Assembly (NCBI RefSeq): GCF_024323335.1
Contig: NC_066582.1
Span: 183,738,973 to 183,802,972 of the forward strand
Origin: Lathyrus oleraceus
Taxonomy: Eukaryota > Streptophyta > Magnoliopsida > Fabales > Fabaceae
Direction: 5' to 3'
DNA length: 64,000 nt
Below are positions 32,249 to 43,779 of the stretch, one piece after another. Under the pieces are notes generated by a model. The model did no database searches and was not told the origin of the DNA. It saw only the letters and a program-made list of their open reading frames with translations. Numbering within the stretch: position 1 is the first letter of the stretch; every line of letters begins with the position of its first letter. Made by a program: the position numbers and the translations under genes.

Positions 32249-35200
32249 TCATTTTAATTTGTAAACATAATCTGGATTTTCAGCATTCTCAAAACCAGGA
32301 GGTTGTGAGACATATACCTCTTCATTTATGACACCATCTAGAAACGCACTCTTTACGTCCATTTGGTAAAGCTTAAAATTATTAGAACACGCATAGGCAA
32401 GCAAGAGATGTATAGCTTCAAGGCGAGAAACTGGAGCATAAGTTTCCTCATAGTATATGCCCTCCTCTTGGTTATACCCTTGTGCTACTAAACGTGCCTT
32501 GTTCCTAGTTATCACTCCGTTTTCATCAAGCTTATTTCTAAAAACCCATTTAGTACCTATGATATGATGATCTCGCGGACGAGGGACAAGTTCCCAAACG
32601 TCATTTCTTTTAAATTGATTAAGCTCTTCTTGCATGGCCATTAGCCAACATTCATCAATCAAGGCCTCTTTGGCATTTTTAGGTTCTACTTGTGAAACAA
32701 AAGCGAAGTGAGAACAAAAATTACTTATCTTAGAACGAGTCATTACTCCCTTTGAAATATCTCCCAAGATGTTGTCAATAGGATGGTCTTTTGAAGATTT
32801 CCAAGCTGGTGGAAGGTCATTCACTTCAGCTGTCCTTTCTTCCTCATCTTCTTCATGACTAGTATCTTCCTCCTTCTCATGGGCAACTGTTTTGGACTGA
32901 TCAGTTTCCGTAACAGCTTCCTTGAGTATGTCTTCTGTAGATACACCTGCGTCATCAAAAGAAATACCTTTTCCGACACTTTTCGGATAAGACTCATCAA
33001 AAGAAACATGGACAGATTCTTCGACAATAAGTAAACACTTATTATATACTCTATATGCTTTACTTGATTGTGAGTATCCAAGAAAGATACCTTCATCCGC
33101 TTTTGCATCAAACTTCCCAATATTTTCCTTACCATTATTCAAAACAAAACACTTACAACCGAATACGTGAAGATGTGACAAGTTTGGCTTTCTTCCTTTT
33201 AAAAGCTCATAAGGAGTTTTATTTAAAATAGGACGAATTAAGATCCTGTTTAAAACATAACAAGCTGTGCTAACTGCATCAGCCCAAAAATATTTTGGTA
33301 ATCCACCCTCATTTAGCATTGTTCTTGCCAACTCCTCTAAAACACGATTTTTGCACTCCACAATGCCATTTTGTTGTGGAGTTCGAGGAGCTGAAAAGTT
33401 ATGCTCAATACCATACTTGTCACAGTACTTATCAAAGTGATAGTTTTGAAATTCACCACCATGATCGCTACGAATTGTAACTATTTTGGAATTCATTTTG
33501 TTTTGGGACAGATTTGCAAAATTCTTAAAAGCAGAAAAAGTTTTATCTTTGCTATGAAGGAATATAGTCCAAGTAAATCTAGAATAGTCATCAACGATTA
33601 CAAAACCATAATAATTTCCACCTAAGCTCTTTGTCCTAGAAGGTCCAAAGAGATCCATATGGAGAAGCTCAAGGGGTCGTGAAGTTGAAATTACATTTTT
33701 AGATTTAAAAGAGACCCTCGTTTGTTTTCCCATTTGGCACGCGTCACATAGGTGGTCTTTTGAAAATTTTATTTTTGGAAGACCGACTACTAGATCCTTA
33801 GATACAACCTTATTAAGCAAATCGAAATTAACATGCGCTAAACGTCTATGCCAAAGCCAAGAATCATCATTCAAGGTAACTAGACATTTAGTACTTGTTA
33901 AAGATACATCAAAAAGGTCAAGCATATAGATATTGTTTACTCTTACACCCTTAAACACAACGTTCTGTTCAGCATGTTCAATTATGCAGCAAGTTTTTGT
34001 GAAAGAAACTTTATAACCCTTGTCACACAATTGACTTATGCTTAACAAATTGTGTTTAAGCCCCTCTACTAAATGGACATCAGAAATAGTAGTGGTAGAG
34101 GGATTACCTACACTACCTTTGCCAAGTATAGCTCCTTTGTTATTATCTCCATAAGTAACATATCCCTTCTTCTTTGCTTTGAAGTCTATAAAAAGCGATA
34201 TGTCACCGGTCATGTGCCTTGAGCAACCGCTGTCAAGAAACCATCTCCTATCTACGGAAGCAAGGCACTCATCCTTTTTATCATTGATTTTCTTCTTGTG
34301 GTAGGACAGATTTTTGGTGTGAGCCATAAGGCACAGATTTGCGGTTTCATCACTATCACTTGAACTTTGTGTGCTTGATGAATCACTATCACTTTCCCAT
34401 GCAATGTAAGCTCTTCTTTGTTTGTCGTACCCTTTTGGTGGAGCTTTTCCTTGATCCTTATACTTCATAGGACAATCTGTTTTATAATGTCCAGATTTAC
34501 CACAATTAAAACAAGATCCTTTTCCTCTACTCTTCTTATTCTCTTCCTGTTTTGAATCTGTAGATTGTCTTCGAAACTTCATGAGGTTTTTGTCGGAATG
34601 CTTGACTCCATTCTTTCGAATGAATCTATTATATCTCCTTACAAAAAGTCCCATTTCCTCATCATCCGAATCTTTGTCACTACTAGAATCATTGTCACTT
34701 TGCTCTTTTCGTGAGGACTTAGAGCTAGAGGCCACAAGAGCTATTGGCTTCTTCTCTCCCTCTTTGTCTCTCTTCTTCTCCTTTTCCTTCTTACTTTTGT
34801 TCTCAAACTTTTCAAGACTTTCTAATGCTTGTTGATGTTCTTCCAGCTTTCCAAACAGAGTTGTAATCGTAAGTGTCGTTAGATCGTTGGCTTCCTTAAT
34901 AGCTGTTACTTTAGGTTGTCGTTCCCTGCTAAGACATCTCAGAATTTTATTAGTAGCTATTTCATTGGAAACAGGTTTTCCAAGTGCATTCAACCGATTA
35001 GTGAGATGAGTAAATCTCTTTTGCATGTTGGAGATAGATTCTCCTTGTTTCATGCGAAAGAGCTCAAACTCTTGATTGAGTGTGTTAATGCGGGACTGTT
35101 TTACTTCAGTAGTACCCTCATGGGCAACTTCTAAAGCATCCCACATTTCTTTAGCTGTCGTGCAATGGGATACCCGATAATACTCATCAACACCAAGTGC

Positions 35201-35458
35201 TGAAATTAGCATATTTCGAGCTCTCCAATCACTCGACCACTTTTTCTCATCTTTCTCATTCCAATCACCTTCTGGTTTAGGAACTATGGCGCCAGCCGCA
35301 TTTGTCATAGTAATTTGAAAAGGACCATTTTCAATGGCAGCCCATACTAGCATATCAACAGAATTTATATGAATTCGCATGCAGTCTTTCCAGTAGCCGT
35401 AATTTTCACCGTTGAAAATCGGCGCTCTATTATACGCCCCCTTTGGTTCAGAATCCAT
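32249..35458 (-). pseudogene. Copia element E gag-protease-integrase-RT (N-terminal part), ends at in-frame TGA
   Basis: Single Ty1/copia polyprotein. ATG at 35456-35458 (MDSEPKGAYNRAPIFNGENY), 33 bp inside the primer site; upstream codons lack an ATG. Order: gag (UBN2-like, ~1-250), zinc knuckle CFNCGKSGHYKTDC (~318), protease WFLDSGCSRHMTGD (~412), and integrase with HRRLAHVN...CDACQMGK zinc finger, MDLFGPS, SDHGGEF and QNGIVECKNR catalytic blocks. RT follows up to QMDVKSAFLDG and YVYKLK. The integrase motif, usually VERKNR, reads VECKNR here. TGA at 32249-32251 interrupts RT before the YVDD box. Domain order PR-INT-RT-RH identifies Ty1/copia. The large gag, iMet primer site and extra ORF suggest the SIRE/Maximus lineage. 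Confidence 0.92.
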
Positions 35459-35490
35459 ATCGTTACAGGCAGCCACAGAACACCAGCGAA

Positions 35491-35507
35491 CCGGTGCTCT
35501 GATACCA
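35491..35507 (-). other. Copia primer binding site (initiator tRNA-Met)
   Basis: Minus strand TGGTATCAGAGC followed by ACCGG, 2 bp from the LTR end at 35510. This is the standard copia primer site. Confidence 0.9.
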
Positions 35508-35509
35508 CT

Positions 35510-35993
35510 TGTTAGACGGTGTGGCTAGTGATCGAGAGGGGGGGGTGAATAGATCACCTCTTTTTAAATAAACGGATTTAAAAATCTTATCAGAGTTATT
35601 GATACTTAGCGGAAAATTACAGTCCCGAATCGACTTCCGTCTATTCTGAACCGCTACTAGAAAACCGGACACGTGAATTTATTGTTGGATTTGAAAAGGA
35701 ACGATAGAGAATATTAACACCAGAATATTATCAAATCAAATGCACTTATCACTAAATCCTAATTCCAATGAATAAAACTCAGCTGACAGTTTTGTCAAAC
35801 ATTTGGTGTGTATGTGATCAATGATGAACAATGGTGGAGTTTAGATAAAGACGTTTTCTTGCCACTATTGTATCACGAAAAGTACAGCCACAATACACCA
35901 ACTGAAATCACAAAACTGTTGAAAACGTAAAGATAGATAAGGAAAGAATACGATACGCAGAGATTTGGTAAGGAAGTTCCCCACAGTCGTCCT
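35510..35993 (-). mobile_element. Copia element E 5' LTR, first part
   Basis: TGTTAGACGG to the GTCCT at 35989-35993, where Ogre-D is inserted. It continues at 59972. Comparison with the intact LTR (27025-28646) shows that no bases were lost at the break. Confidence 0.92.
35989..35993. repeat. Target-site duplication GTCCT, left of Ogre-D
   Basis: GTCCT precedes TGTAAGACC and recurs at 59967-59971. The empty site ...CAGTCGTCCTCGCGTG is present in the other copia LTR (near 27500). Confidence 0.95.
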
Positions 35994-37119
35994 TGTAAGA
36001 CCCCAATTTTGTCCCTAAGATCCCTCATGGCATCATATCATAACATTGCATTGCCTCAAGGATCATTGGACACCTTGCTTCCTTCCCTGTGGGTGGGATA
36101 TCTCTTTGAGAGTGGTTCTTGATCACCTAACATTGCTTGCATTTGTATATCATTGCTTTTCTTTTAATCACTAACCAAAAATGTACAAGGATATGTCATT
36201 AACCTTTGTTACTTGCAACTTAAGCAGTCAACAGGTCAAGGCATCAGGTGAATTCATGGTACAAAGAGCAGATGGTATTTTCTTGAGATATGGATCATGT
36301 GATCATTTCATGGAGCTCATATGAGCTATAGGTTCATTTTGGAGCAAATTCCCAAGTGGCAAAGGCCCCAAATTCATCAGGACATTTTCAGGTCATCTAA
36401 GGACCAATGCAGTCAACTGAAAAGTCAACTGTGGATTTTGAGTGTGGAAATTGAGTTTCTTCATCCCATTCATGTCCAAATCATGCTTATTCATCATACC
36501 AAAGATCAAGGTTGAAGAATTTGAAGTCAAGTCAAAAGTTTCCAAAAATGGAAAGTGGCCTATAATTTCAACTTTCCAAAAATGGCAAGTTTTTGATCCA
36601 ACTTCAACTCAACTTTCCAACATCAAAGAAGCTTCAAATGGAATTTTGTCCAACATTAAAGTTGAAGATCTCTCTCTCCCATTTCCAAAACGTCCAAGAT
36701 CATGAGCATCTGATGAATGGTTGAGGAGATATGATCCAATCATTGCCAAGTGTGCATGGAACTTCAAATGGCCATATCTTTTGATCCATAACTCCAAATT
36801 TGGTGGTTCTTTTTGCATTTTGCTTCTCATGACATGAGCTTTTCAAAACATTCACCATATTGCATGAATTGTCATTACATGATCACTTGTTAATCCATGC
36901 CTTTTTTGGAGGGAAATTGCAAAATTCAAAAATGGTGCATTGTATGGACTTTCTACCATTGCCAATGTGTTTAAAAGATGATTTTAAGTGACTTTGATGA
37001 AGGGAATGGTACTGTTCACGTGGGTTTACTACATGCACCATGCAAATTTGATTTTTTGCAAAACACCTTATTTTCATTAACCAAGTTAATTATGGATTAG
37101 CAAGTTGATTAGGACTTCA

Positions 37120-37127
37120 TATAAATA
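37120..37127 (+). promoter_or_regulatory. TATA box, Ogre-D 5' LTR
   Basis: TATAAATA in CTTCATATAAATACTC, conserved in position with LTRs A and B. Transcription would start about 30 bp downstream (around 37150), placing about 3.9 kb of LTR in the RNA leader. Confidence 0.7.
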
Positions 37128-37779
37128 CTCTAATCTAACAGAATTTTGAGGAGGTTAATCATTTTTTCACATTTCAAGATCAAAATTCTCTCTCCCTCCA
37201 AAATTTTCTTCCATTCATAATTCAAATTTTCTCTTCTTAACATTGCAATTTCTTTCCATATTCTTGTTCCTTGGCTTTGATTCTGTGCAGATCAAGCATT
37301 AGATTGTGAAATTCGAGCAAGAACCAAGTGTAGCAAGCTCATGAAGATGAAAATGGAAATTCTGTTTTGAGCTAGATCCAGCACCTTTCAAGCTTCAATC
37401 TCTTCATCAAACATCATTTCAAGCATTGTAGAGTGGATTTGAATACTTCAAAGCTGTGGATCGTGCATTTCAAAGACTCTGCTCTTCAAGAGGTCAATTT
37501 TCGAACCTTTTAATTTTGCAATTTATGCACATATTCTTGTAGATTTAGGTTTGCTGATAATTCTGGTGAAAAAATCGTGTGAAATGATGCACTATAACAT
37601 GAGATATGTGTGATTGAAGTTTGACATGTTGAAATGATTTTGCTCGATTCTCTCTATTCTTGATGATTTGTGCTTATATGTTAGTTGATCTATGTTCTCC
37701 ATGGAAAGAGCTTTAAAATGATGTATGATTTGTGATTTTCTGGAAAATTCTGGAAATTGGCTTGAAGTTCATGTTACTG

Positions 37780-37808
37780 TTCATCTTCTTCTTCGTGAAG
37801 AAGATGAA
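37780..37808 (+). other. Conserved LTR hairpin 1, Ogre-D 5' LTR
   Basis: TTCATCTTCTTC, loop TTCGT, GAAGAAGATGAA; 12-bp perfect stem about 650 bp downstream of the TATA box, so it is present in the RNA. Confidence 0.75.
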
Positions 37809-37875
37809 GATCTTCATCCTTGCGTCGACCTTAGCGACGGTTTAGCGTCGACCCTGGTTATGTTAGGGTTTTATG

Positions 37876-37893
37876 CAAAACGGTGTCGTTTTG
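37876..37893 (+). other. Conserved LTR hairpin 2, Ogre-D 5' LTR
   Basis: CAAAACG, loop GTGT, CGTTTTG. LTRs A and B have AATGAAAC/GTTTCATT here, so the paired bases changed on both sides. Confidence 0.65.
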
Positions 37894-39392
37894 TACACAA
37901 CGCGCGCTCATTTGAATCCATACACGAATCGATTCCTGGCGCATGCATTATTTTCAAATGTTTTCATCATTTTATGTTTTCCCTCCTATTTTCCATGTAC
38001 ATGTCCATTTTGATTTCATTTTTTTCTCCAACTTTAAAAATTCACAATAAATTGAAAAATGCTCCAAAAAATGCCTGGTTGTTTGCTACTTGATCCTTAG
38101 AATGTCTAGAATTGGATGATGTTAAATTTTAAAGTTGTGCATGGCTGGATTTTGAATGGTGCTAGAATCTTCAATCATATGTGCTTTTGTGACCTTGCCT
38201 TACTCTTTCTATTGTGAAATGCTTGATATTGATCCAATTGCTACCAAATTTTACATGATGATTCTAGACACATTGATGGATGTTTTAGGATTGGTTTGGT
38301 ATTTTTCTCATTCACCATTTCTATTTTATGCATGTGTTTCCATGGTGTGACAATTTGTGTCACACCTTTGGTTGTTCAACTTGTGAAATTTAATTTCCAT
38401 GCCAAATGATCTTTGATGCTTTTGATTTTTTGTATGATGATCATGTTGGATGTGTTGAATGCGCATGATTTTTTCCAGAATTATTTGAATCATTTCTGTT
38501 TTGTTTTGGAATTTTCATTCATGTTGACCATTTGAATGCTTTAAAATTGTCTTTGACTTCCTTTGCACATGAAATGCTTTTGCTTGATGATTTTGATGTG
38601 ATCCTTTTTAGGACATGTTAACATGTGTTTGAAGTTGCATTGTGTTGAATTTCAGCTCCTGTTTTGGATTTTTTCTTCACCTTTGACCCTAGGCTTTGAC
38701 CTAGTGGTTTGTACTTACATGTGAGCTTTGAATTTCAGGTTCAAGCATCCAATCTCCATGGTTGATGTTGCTTCACCATTTGAATGTTGATATTTGCTAT
38801 TGATTGCTAACATTTGTTGTTTTGTAGGTTGATGATAAGTCACTTGAGTTTGCTTTATGGCTTATGTGTTGTACATTGGGATTGTCTGTTTGTTATTAAC
38901 TATTGTCTGTTTGTCTGAGTATTGTACTGATTTATTTAGTTGTTTCCACAGGTACTTAAGTTGCTTTAAGTTCATTTGAACTTTGCTTTGCTTTTGCTTG
39001 TGGTTGGCATACCACTTAGGTATAATCCCTAATCTTCATGTAGTCTGGAAGACCTGTCATGTTACTTTGGCAGGCACCTGTCTGAAGCCCTCCTTAAGAG
39101 GCCATGTTTTTGTTTGTTTAATTTTGTGCCAAGCAGGTAAAGTCCTCTTAAGAGGCAATTGGCAGATAAAAGGGATGTGTAATCCATCCCCTGCTATTCA
39201 GTTGTGTCATTCACGTTGCTCGCACCCTGTGTTGATGCATTGTGAATAAGAACCCAAGATCTTATAGAGTCAACCATATGTGGAGAAGAGTTCCCTCATT
39301 CTGAAATCCCACACTTTCTATTGTTTAAAGCTCTCCCCGGCCAGGGATAAGAGCTATGAGGCATAACCCTCATCTCCATTTCATCTGCTTCA

Positions 39393-39413
39393 CCCTAACT
39401 CTCAATGTTAGGG
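39393..39413 (+). other. Telomere-like inverted repeat in LTR
   Basis: CCCTAAC, 7-nt spacer, GTTAGGG. Present in all LTRs of the A/B/D type (for example near 10928 and 14580 on the other strand). Confidence 0.6.
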
Positions 39414-39593
39414 TTAAGAGCTCAAACACCTCATTCCAGTTGGCTTGTTTCTAAAGCCTAACCTTGATTGAGCCTCTTGATTGTGTATAGTGTGTGCTAA
39501 CTGATTGCTTGATTGCTTAACTGTGCATCTTTCATGTTTGCTTTTGCATCATTCCATGTGCTTGCTTTTGCTTTTCATAGCATGTTTGTTTAT

Positions 39594-40075
39594 GTGAGGA
39601 GTCAGATGTAAGACCATTGATTGGCTATCTATTTCCTGTGATCATTTTGTGGAGTCAGGTGTAAGTCCATAGATTGGTTACCTGTTTCCTTATTTTGTTT
39701 TGTCCATGGTCAATTGTAAGTCCATTTATTGGCAGTTGTTTCCTATGATCTGGTAGGAGTTGGGACTAAGACCATTGATTGGCATCCCATTCCCTTGGAG
39801 TCGAGTGTAAGACCATTTATTGGCAACTTGTTTCCTCTTGCTTATTACATTTGTTATTTGTTTCTTGTGAGGAGTCAATTGTAAGTCCAACTATTGGCAG
39901 TTGTTTCCTATGATCATTTCTTGGAGATTGGTATAAGTCCATTGATTGGATCCGGTATCCATTTTGGTTTTGTGAGATTGGTGTAAGTCCATTGATTGGC
40001 ACCTGGTATCCATCTTTGTTTTGTGAGATTGGTGTAAGTCCATTGATTGGCATCCGGTACCCATTTACATTGTTT
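39594..40075 (+). repeat. Tandem array in Ogre-D 5' LTR, absent from its 3' LTR
   Basis: Degenerate units of roughly 50-60 bp with GTAAGTCCATTGATTGGC cores, homologous to the arrays in LTRs A and B. The 3' LTR lacks the whole block by a deletion of about 653 bp. Confidence 0.85.
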
Positions 40076-41079
40076 ATCTGTTACCTCACTTGTTGCCTTT
40101 TCCAAAGGAATCACTTGGATCATCTACATATGATCTCAAGAGGTGAACATCTAAGAAGTTTTGCATCCCTTAACCTCCCACCCTTTTTGTTCTTTAAACC
40201 TCCATTTGCATGTTAACCCAAAACCAGAAAAATATTGTGCAAACATTTTCATTTCTTTTCAAACTAGAAACCTAGGCCTTAAGCCTTTGATTTTCAAACT
40301 TCATTTTCATAACACTTCTTTTGAACTGAATTCTAATCATACTTTGACTTCATTTTTGTGAATAATCCTAATTGACTAATTACACTCATTCAATTGTTTT
40401 GTGGCTCAAGTCCACTTTCTTGATAAGTTTTCATACATTAGCCATAGATCTCAATTATCTTAGTGGTTGATGTGAATCTCACCTTTTGTCCTTAGTGATT
40501 GAATTGTAAGACTTCCTTGCTTATCATAGGGCATTAGTCCCTTACTAGCAAGTTGAAGCTTTTCTCACATGGTGGACTTGTGGATTGTATAGGTTGGGTT
40601 TTCTCCCATGGATAATGAAAGACCTTGGGGCTTTTGTTTTTAAAATCAATTCACCCATGTTTTGGAAATCTTTTAGCCGAACTACGAGGTTTTGATCCTG
40701 TAAAGGTACGTAGGAAATGGTTATCCATCCAAACACAAAAATAATAAAAATTTGTATATTCTTTTCTCATCCTCCCAATCAATGTTTGCACAATAAATAT
40801 TTTCATAAACAATATCTTTTGCAACAATTTGTGAAAAGGGTTCCCTAGGAGTACCTAGGATGCATTGGGTGCCTAATACCTTCCCTTTGCATAAATACCC
40901 CCTTACCCAGATCTCTGACCTTTCATTAGTTTTCTATGTGCAAAACTTCTTAGGCTTTTGTTCACTTTTTAGCCATTCCTTTGGATAAATAAAAGTGCGG
41001 TGGCGACTCTATCTTTGTATGCTTTGCTTTTGGTTTAATCAATAAATCATAAAGTGACGAATACACCGCTACAGAAAAG

Positions 41080-41097
41080 TGGCGACTTTGCTAGGGA
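41080..41097 (+). other. Ogre-D primer binding site, two changes from the family sequence
   Basis: TGGCGACTTTGCTAGGGA, 6 bp after the LTR end. A and C have TGGCGACTCTGCTGGGGA, so two of 18 positions differ. Confidence 0.8.
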
Positions 41098-42172
41098 CAG
41101 AGCTTCCTAGTGGGATTGCCTACTTTTCACAATTGTTGTGATATATTGTTTATGACATATTTTTGTACAATTTGGGATTACTGTATTGCTTGTAATGATT
41201 GATTTGCTTGATATATCATTTGCTTGCTTGCTTGGTGATCTCTGTGAGATGAGTTCTATACCCGAACTCGAGTGCACCCTATGATAGGAGAATGGCATAG
41301 TCTCGTCGACTTGTGTGGAGTTATTCCTTAGCAAGTTGACTTGCGAGTCCATTCACTTGGTGGAGGTCATGTTGGATTAATAATGTCACACAAGTTATTT
41401 GTGGTTAGGCATCATTCTTTCAATATGTGCCGTAGAAGCCAAGGACCTTAGTTTACCAAGCCCATCTTGGCCTATTTTTAGGACGTAGTGCGGAGGTCGT
41501 TCAGATGTAAGATCTGATGCGATTGTTACGCGATACTACACTCATAAGAGTCTCTCTTGAGAATATTTTTGGAATACGAGTATTCGTTCCTCCGATAATA
41601 TTCGAAAGATGGGATGATGACTATGGGAACCTCTGGTAGAACATGTTCGGCAGGTTTAAACCATAGTACACTCCCTTTGGGTGGTTCTTAACCGAGACTC
41701 CATGCTCGTGACTCACAACAAACCCGTGATTCATGGTTGATCCGTTCACCCATCGTTAATATCAATGGAACTTGGGTGTCGATAAGGTGTAAACCATAAT
41801 CCACCAAAATGGATGATTGATATTAAGGATGTTTGAACCGTTCGTATATCATTAATATCAATGGAACTTGGGTGTCGATAAGGTGTAAACCATAATCCAC
41901 CAAAATGGATGATTGATATTAAGGATGTTTGAACCGTTTGTATATCGTTAATATCAATGGAACTTGGGTGTTGATAAGGTGAAAACCATAATCCACCAAA
42001 ATGGATGATTGATATTAGGGATAATACGAACCATCCCATGACCTTTGTCTGGTGTGCTTTGCTTGATCCTTGAGTGTGATTGTTGCATTCATGCATTCAT
42101 CCGCATCCATATCATCAGATAAAAAGAAAATTTTCAAGGAACTTAAGGGGTTTATTTGCAAAATTTTCAGAT
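41098..42172 (+). other. Ogre-D 5' leader
   Basis: Non-coding, homologous to the leaders of A and C. It holds three 96-bp hairpin units (41756-42030) shortly before ORF1. Confidence 0.75.
41756..42030 (+). repeat. Leader tandem repeat, 3 copies of a 96-bp hairpin unit
   Basis: TTAATATCAATGG starts at 41756, 41852 and 41948 (period exactly 96). Each unit ends with ATTGATATTAA or a variant, the reverse complement of its start. Confidence 0.88.
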
Positions 42173-43655
42173 ATGGAAAGACAAAAAAGGCATAGAAAGA
42201 AGTACAACTTCAGACAACCCGATGTGAAAGAGTTAAGGAATCTGACATCTTATGTATTAGATCCCTTGGGTTTCAAAGCTCGTTATGGGAAGCTTTTGCC
42301 TCTGCTGACTACTCAGGTTGATGAAGGACTGATGGGTACTCTGGTTCAGTTCTATGATCCTCTATATCACTGCTTCTCTTTTCTAGACTTTCAGCTGTTG
42401 CCTACCCTGGAGGAGTATGCACATCTTGTGGGTATTCCAATTCTGGATCAGGTGCCGTTCAGTGGCTTGGAGAGTATTCCTACTTCTTGAGAGATAGCTG
42501 ACATGTTGCACATAGATGAATCATTGGTTAGAGCTCATATGACTACCAAATGTGGAATTCAAGGTCTTCCTTCTGAGTTCCTCATCGCTCAAACTACTGT
42601 TTATGGGAAGGCCATGAGTGAGGATGCCTTTGAGGCCATATTCGTGCTTCTCATCTATGGATTGGTATTATTCCCCAACATCGACAAATTTGTGGATGTG
42701 AACGCTATTAGGATCTTTTCTGTTCTTAATCCTGTTCCGACTCTGTTGGGTGATGCCTATTTCTCTTTGCATCTGAGGAATGCAAAGGGTGGTGGTGCTA
42801 TTGTGTGCTGTTTGCCTTTGTTGTATAAGTGGTTTATTTCTCACTTACCTCAGACGGTCGCTTTCAAGGAGAACAAGCGATGTCTACGGTGGTCCACGAG
42901 ACTCATGTCTCTCACTAATGATGATATCTCTTGGTATGATCGTGCATATGACGGTGTCCAGATTATTGATTCTTGTGGTGAATTCTCCAATGTGCCTCTT
43001 CTTGGTACATGCGGTGGAATTAGCTACAACCCTATATTAGCACGACGTCAGCTTGGGTTCCCCCTAAAGGATAAACCTAATAACATTCTGTTAGAAGGTG
43101 TGTTCTTTCAGGAGGTTAAAGATCCCCAAGGCCTGAAAGCCAGGATGGTCCGCGCTTGGCGCAAGATTCACAAGAAGGGCAGAAGTGAGTTGGGTCCGAA
43201 GAACTGCATAGCTCTGGAGCCATACACTACTTGGGGTGAGGAAGAGAGCATCAGAGTATCTCAGGCCATATGATTATCCAAGACCTACACATTTGGTTGT
43301 GGTTGGGCCTTCAACCCTCCCTAACCAAGGCGTAGAGGAGTTGAGAGACGAAGACCTTTCACGTGCTTGGATCCGTGAAAGAGAAGAGTTGCTTCAGCAA
43401 ATCAAGGAGAAAGATGCCATGATCGAGTTCCTCGAGCATCAGGTCATTGATGATCCTGATGATGCTTGGACTTCTCTACTTCCTCAGTCTTCTAAGTTCT
43501 GGAAAAGGAGGTATGACAGACTCGCCAAAGATAAGGCGGATATGGAAGCAGCATACGAGAGAGAGATCAAGAGGCTTCGTGCAGCTTATCTTCCGGCATC
43601 CCGAGCTTCTAGGGATCCATATGATGTTATTTTCCTTCTCTCTTGTAATAATTGA
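42173..43655 (+). pseudogene. Ogre-D ORF1, one stop and one frameshift
   Basis: Same protein as the intact ORF1 at 18278-19729. ATG at 42173 (MERQKRHRKKYNFRQPDVKE). TGA at 42488-42490 replaces an Arg codon (CGA in A). An extra G in the run near 43233-43236 shifts the frame, after which the C-terminal coiled coil (RKRASEYLRPYDYPRP...IREREELLQQIKEKDAMIEF) is read in another frame. The usual stop after SRDP has mutated, extending the frame by about 10 codons to 43655. Function unknown. Confidence 0.9.
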
Positions 43656-43779
43656 CAATGCTGTACTTCTTTTTCTCAAATATATTTGATGAGATATTTT
43701 CCATATGCGATAAAAAAAATGCTTAATATTCAAATTTGCAAATAATACCCTAAAAGTTCTTCGAAAATAAAAACAAAGC

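Larger units (their letters stand above)
35994..41073 (+). mobile_element. Ogre-D 5' LTR (5,080 bp)
   Basis: TGTAAGACCCC...CACCGCTACA. Contains TATA box (37120-37127), hairpins 1 and 2, a telomere-like inverted repeat (39393-39413), a CCTCTTAAGAGG palindrome (39144-39155) and a tandem array (39594-40075). ORFs of 60-120 codons inside are not supported as genes. Confidence 0.95.

Noticed and set aside
35994..36320. A second 5' LTR end of another element
   Set aside because: The homologous sequence at 55540 is the 3' LTR of the same element; the target duplication GTCCT on both sides settles this.
37725..38093. 122-codon ORF present in both Ogre-D LTRs (also 57271-57639)
   Set aside because: LTR copies are duplicates by mechanism, and the equivalent frame is not open in LTRs A and B.
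38983..39249. 88-codon ORF with homologue in LTR B (11107-11337)
   Set aside because: Similarity is at DNA level around the conserved palindrome block. Length and ends differ between copies; no sign of codon-level constraint by eye.
39393..39413. Interstitial telomere repeat
   Set aside because: Only a single CCCTAAC/GTTAGGG inverted pair, no tandem array; part of the LTR.
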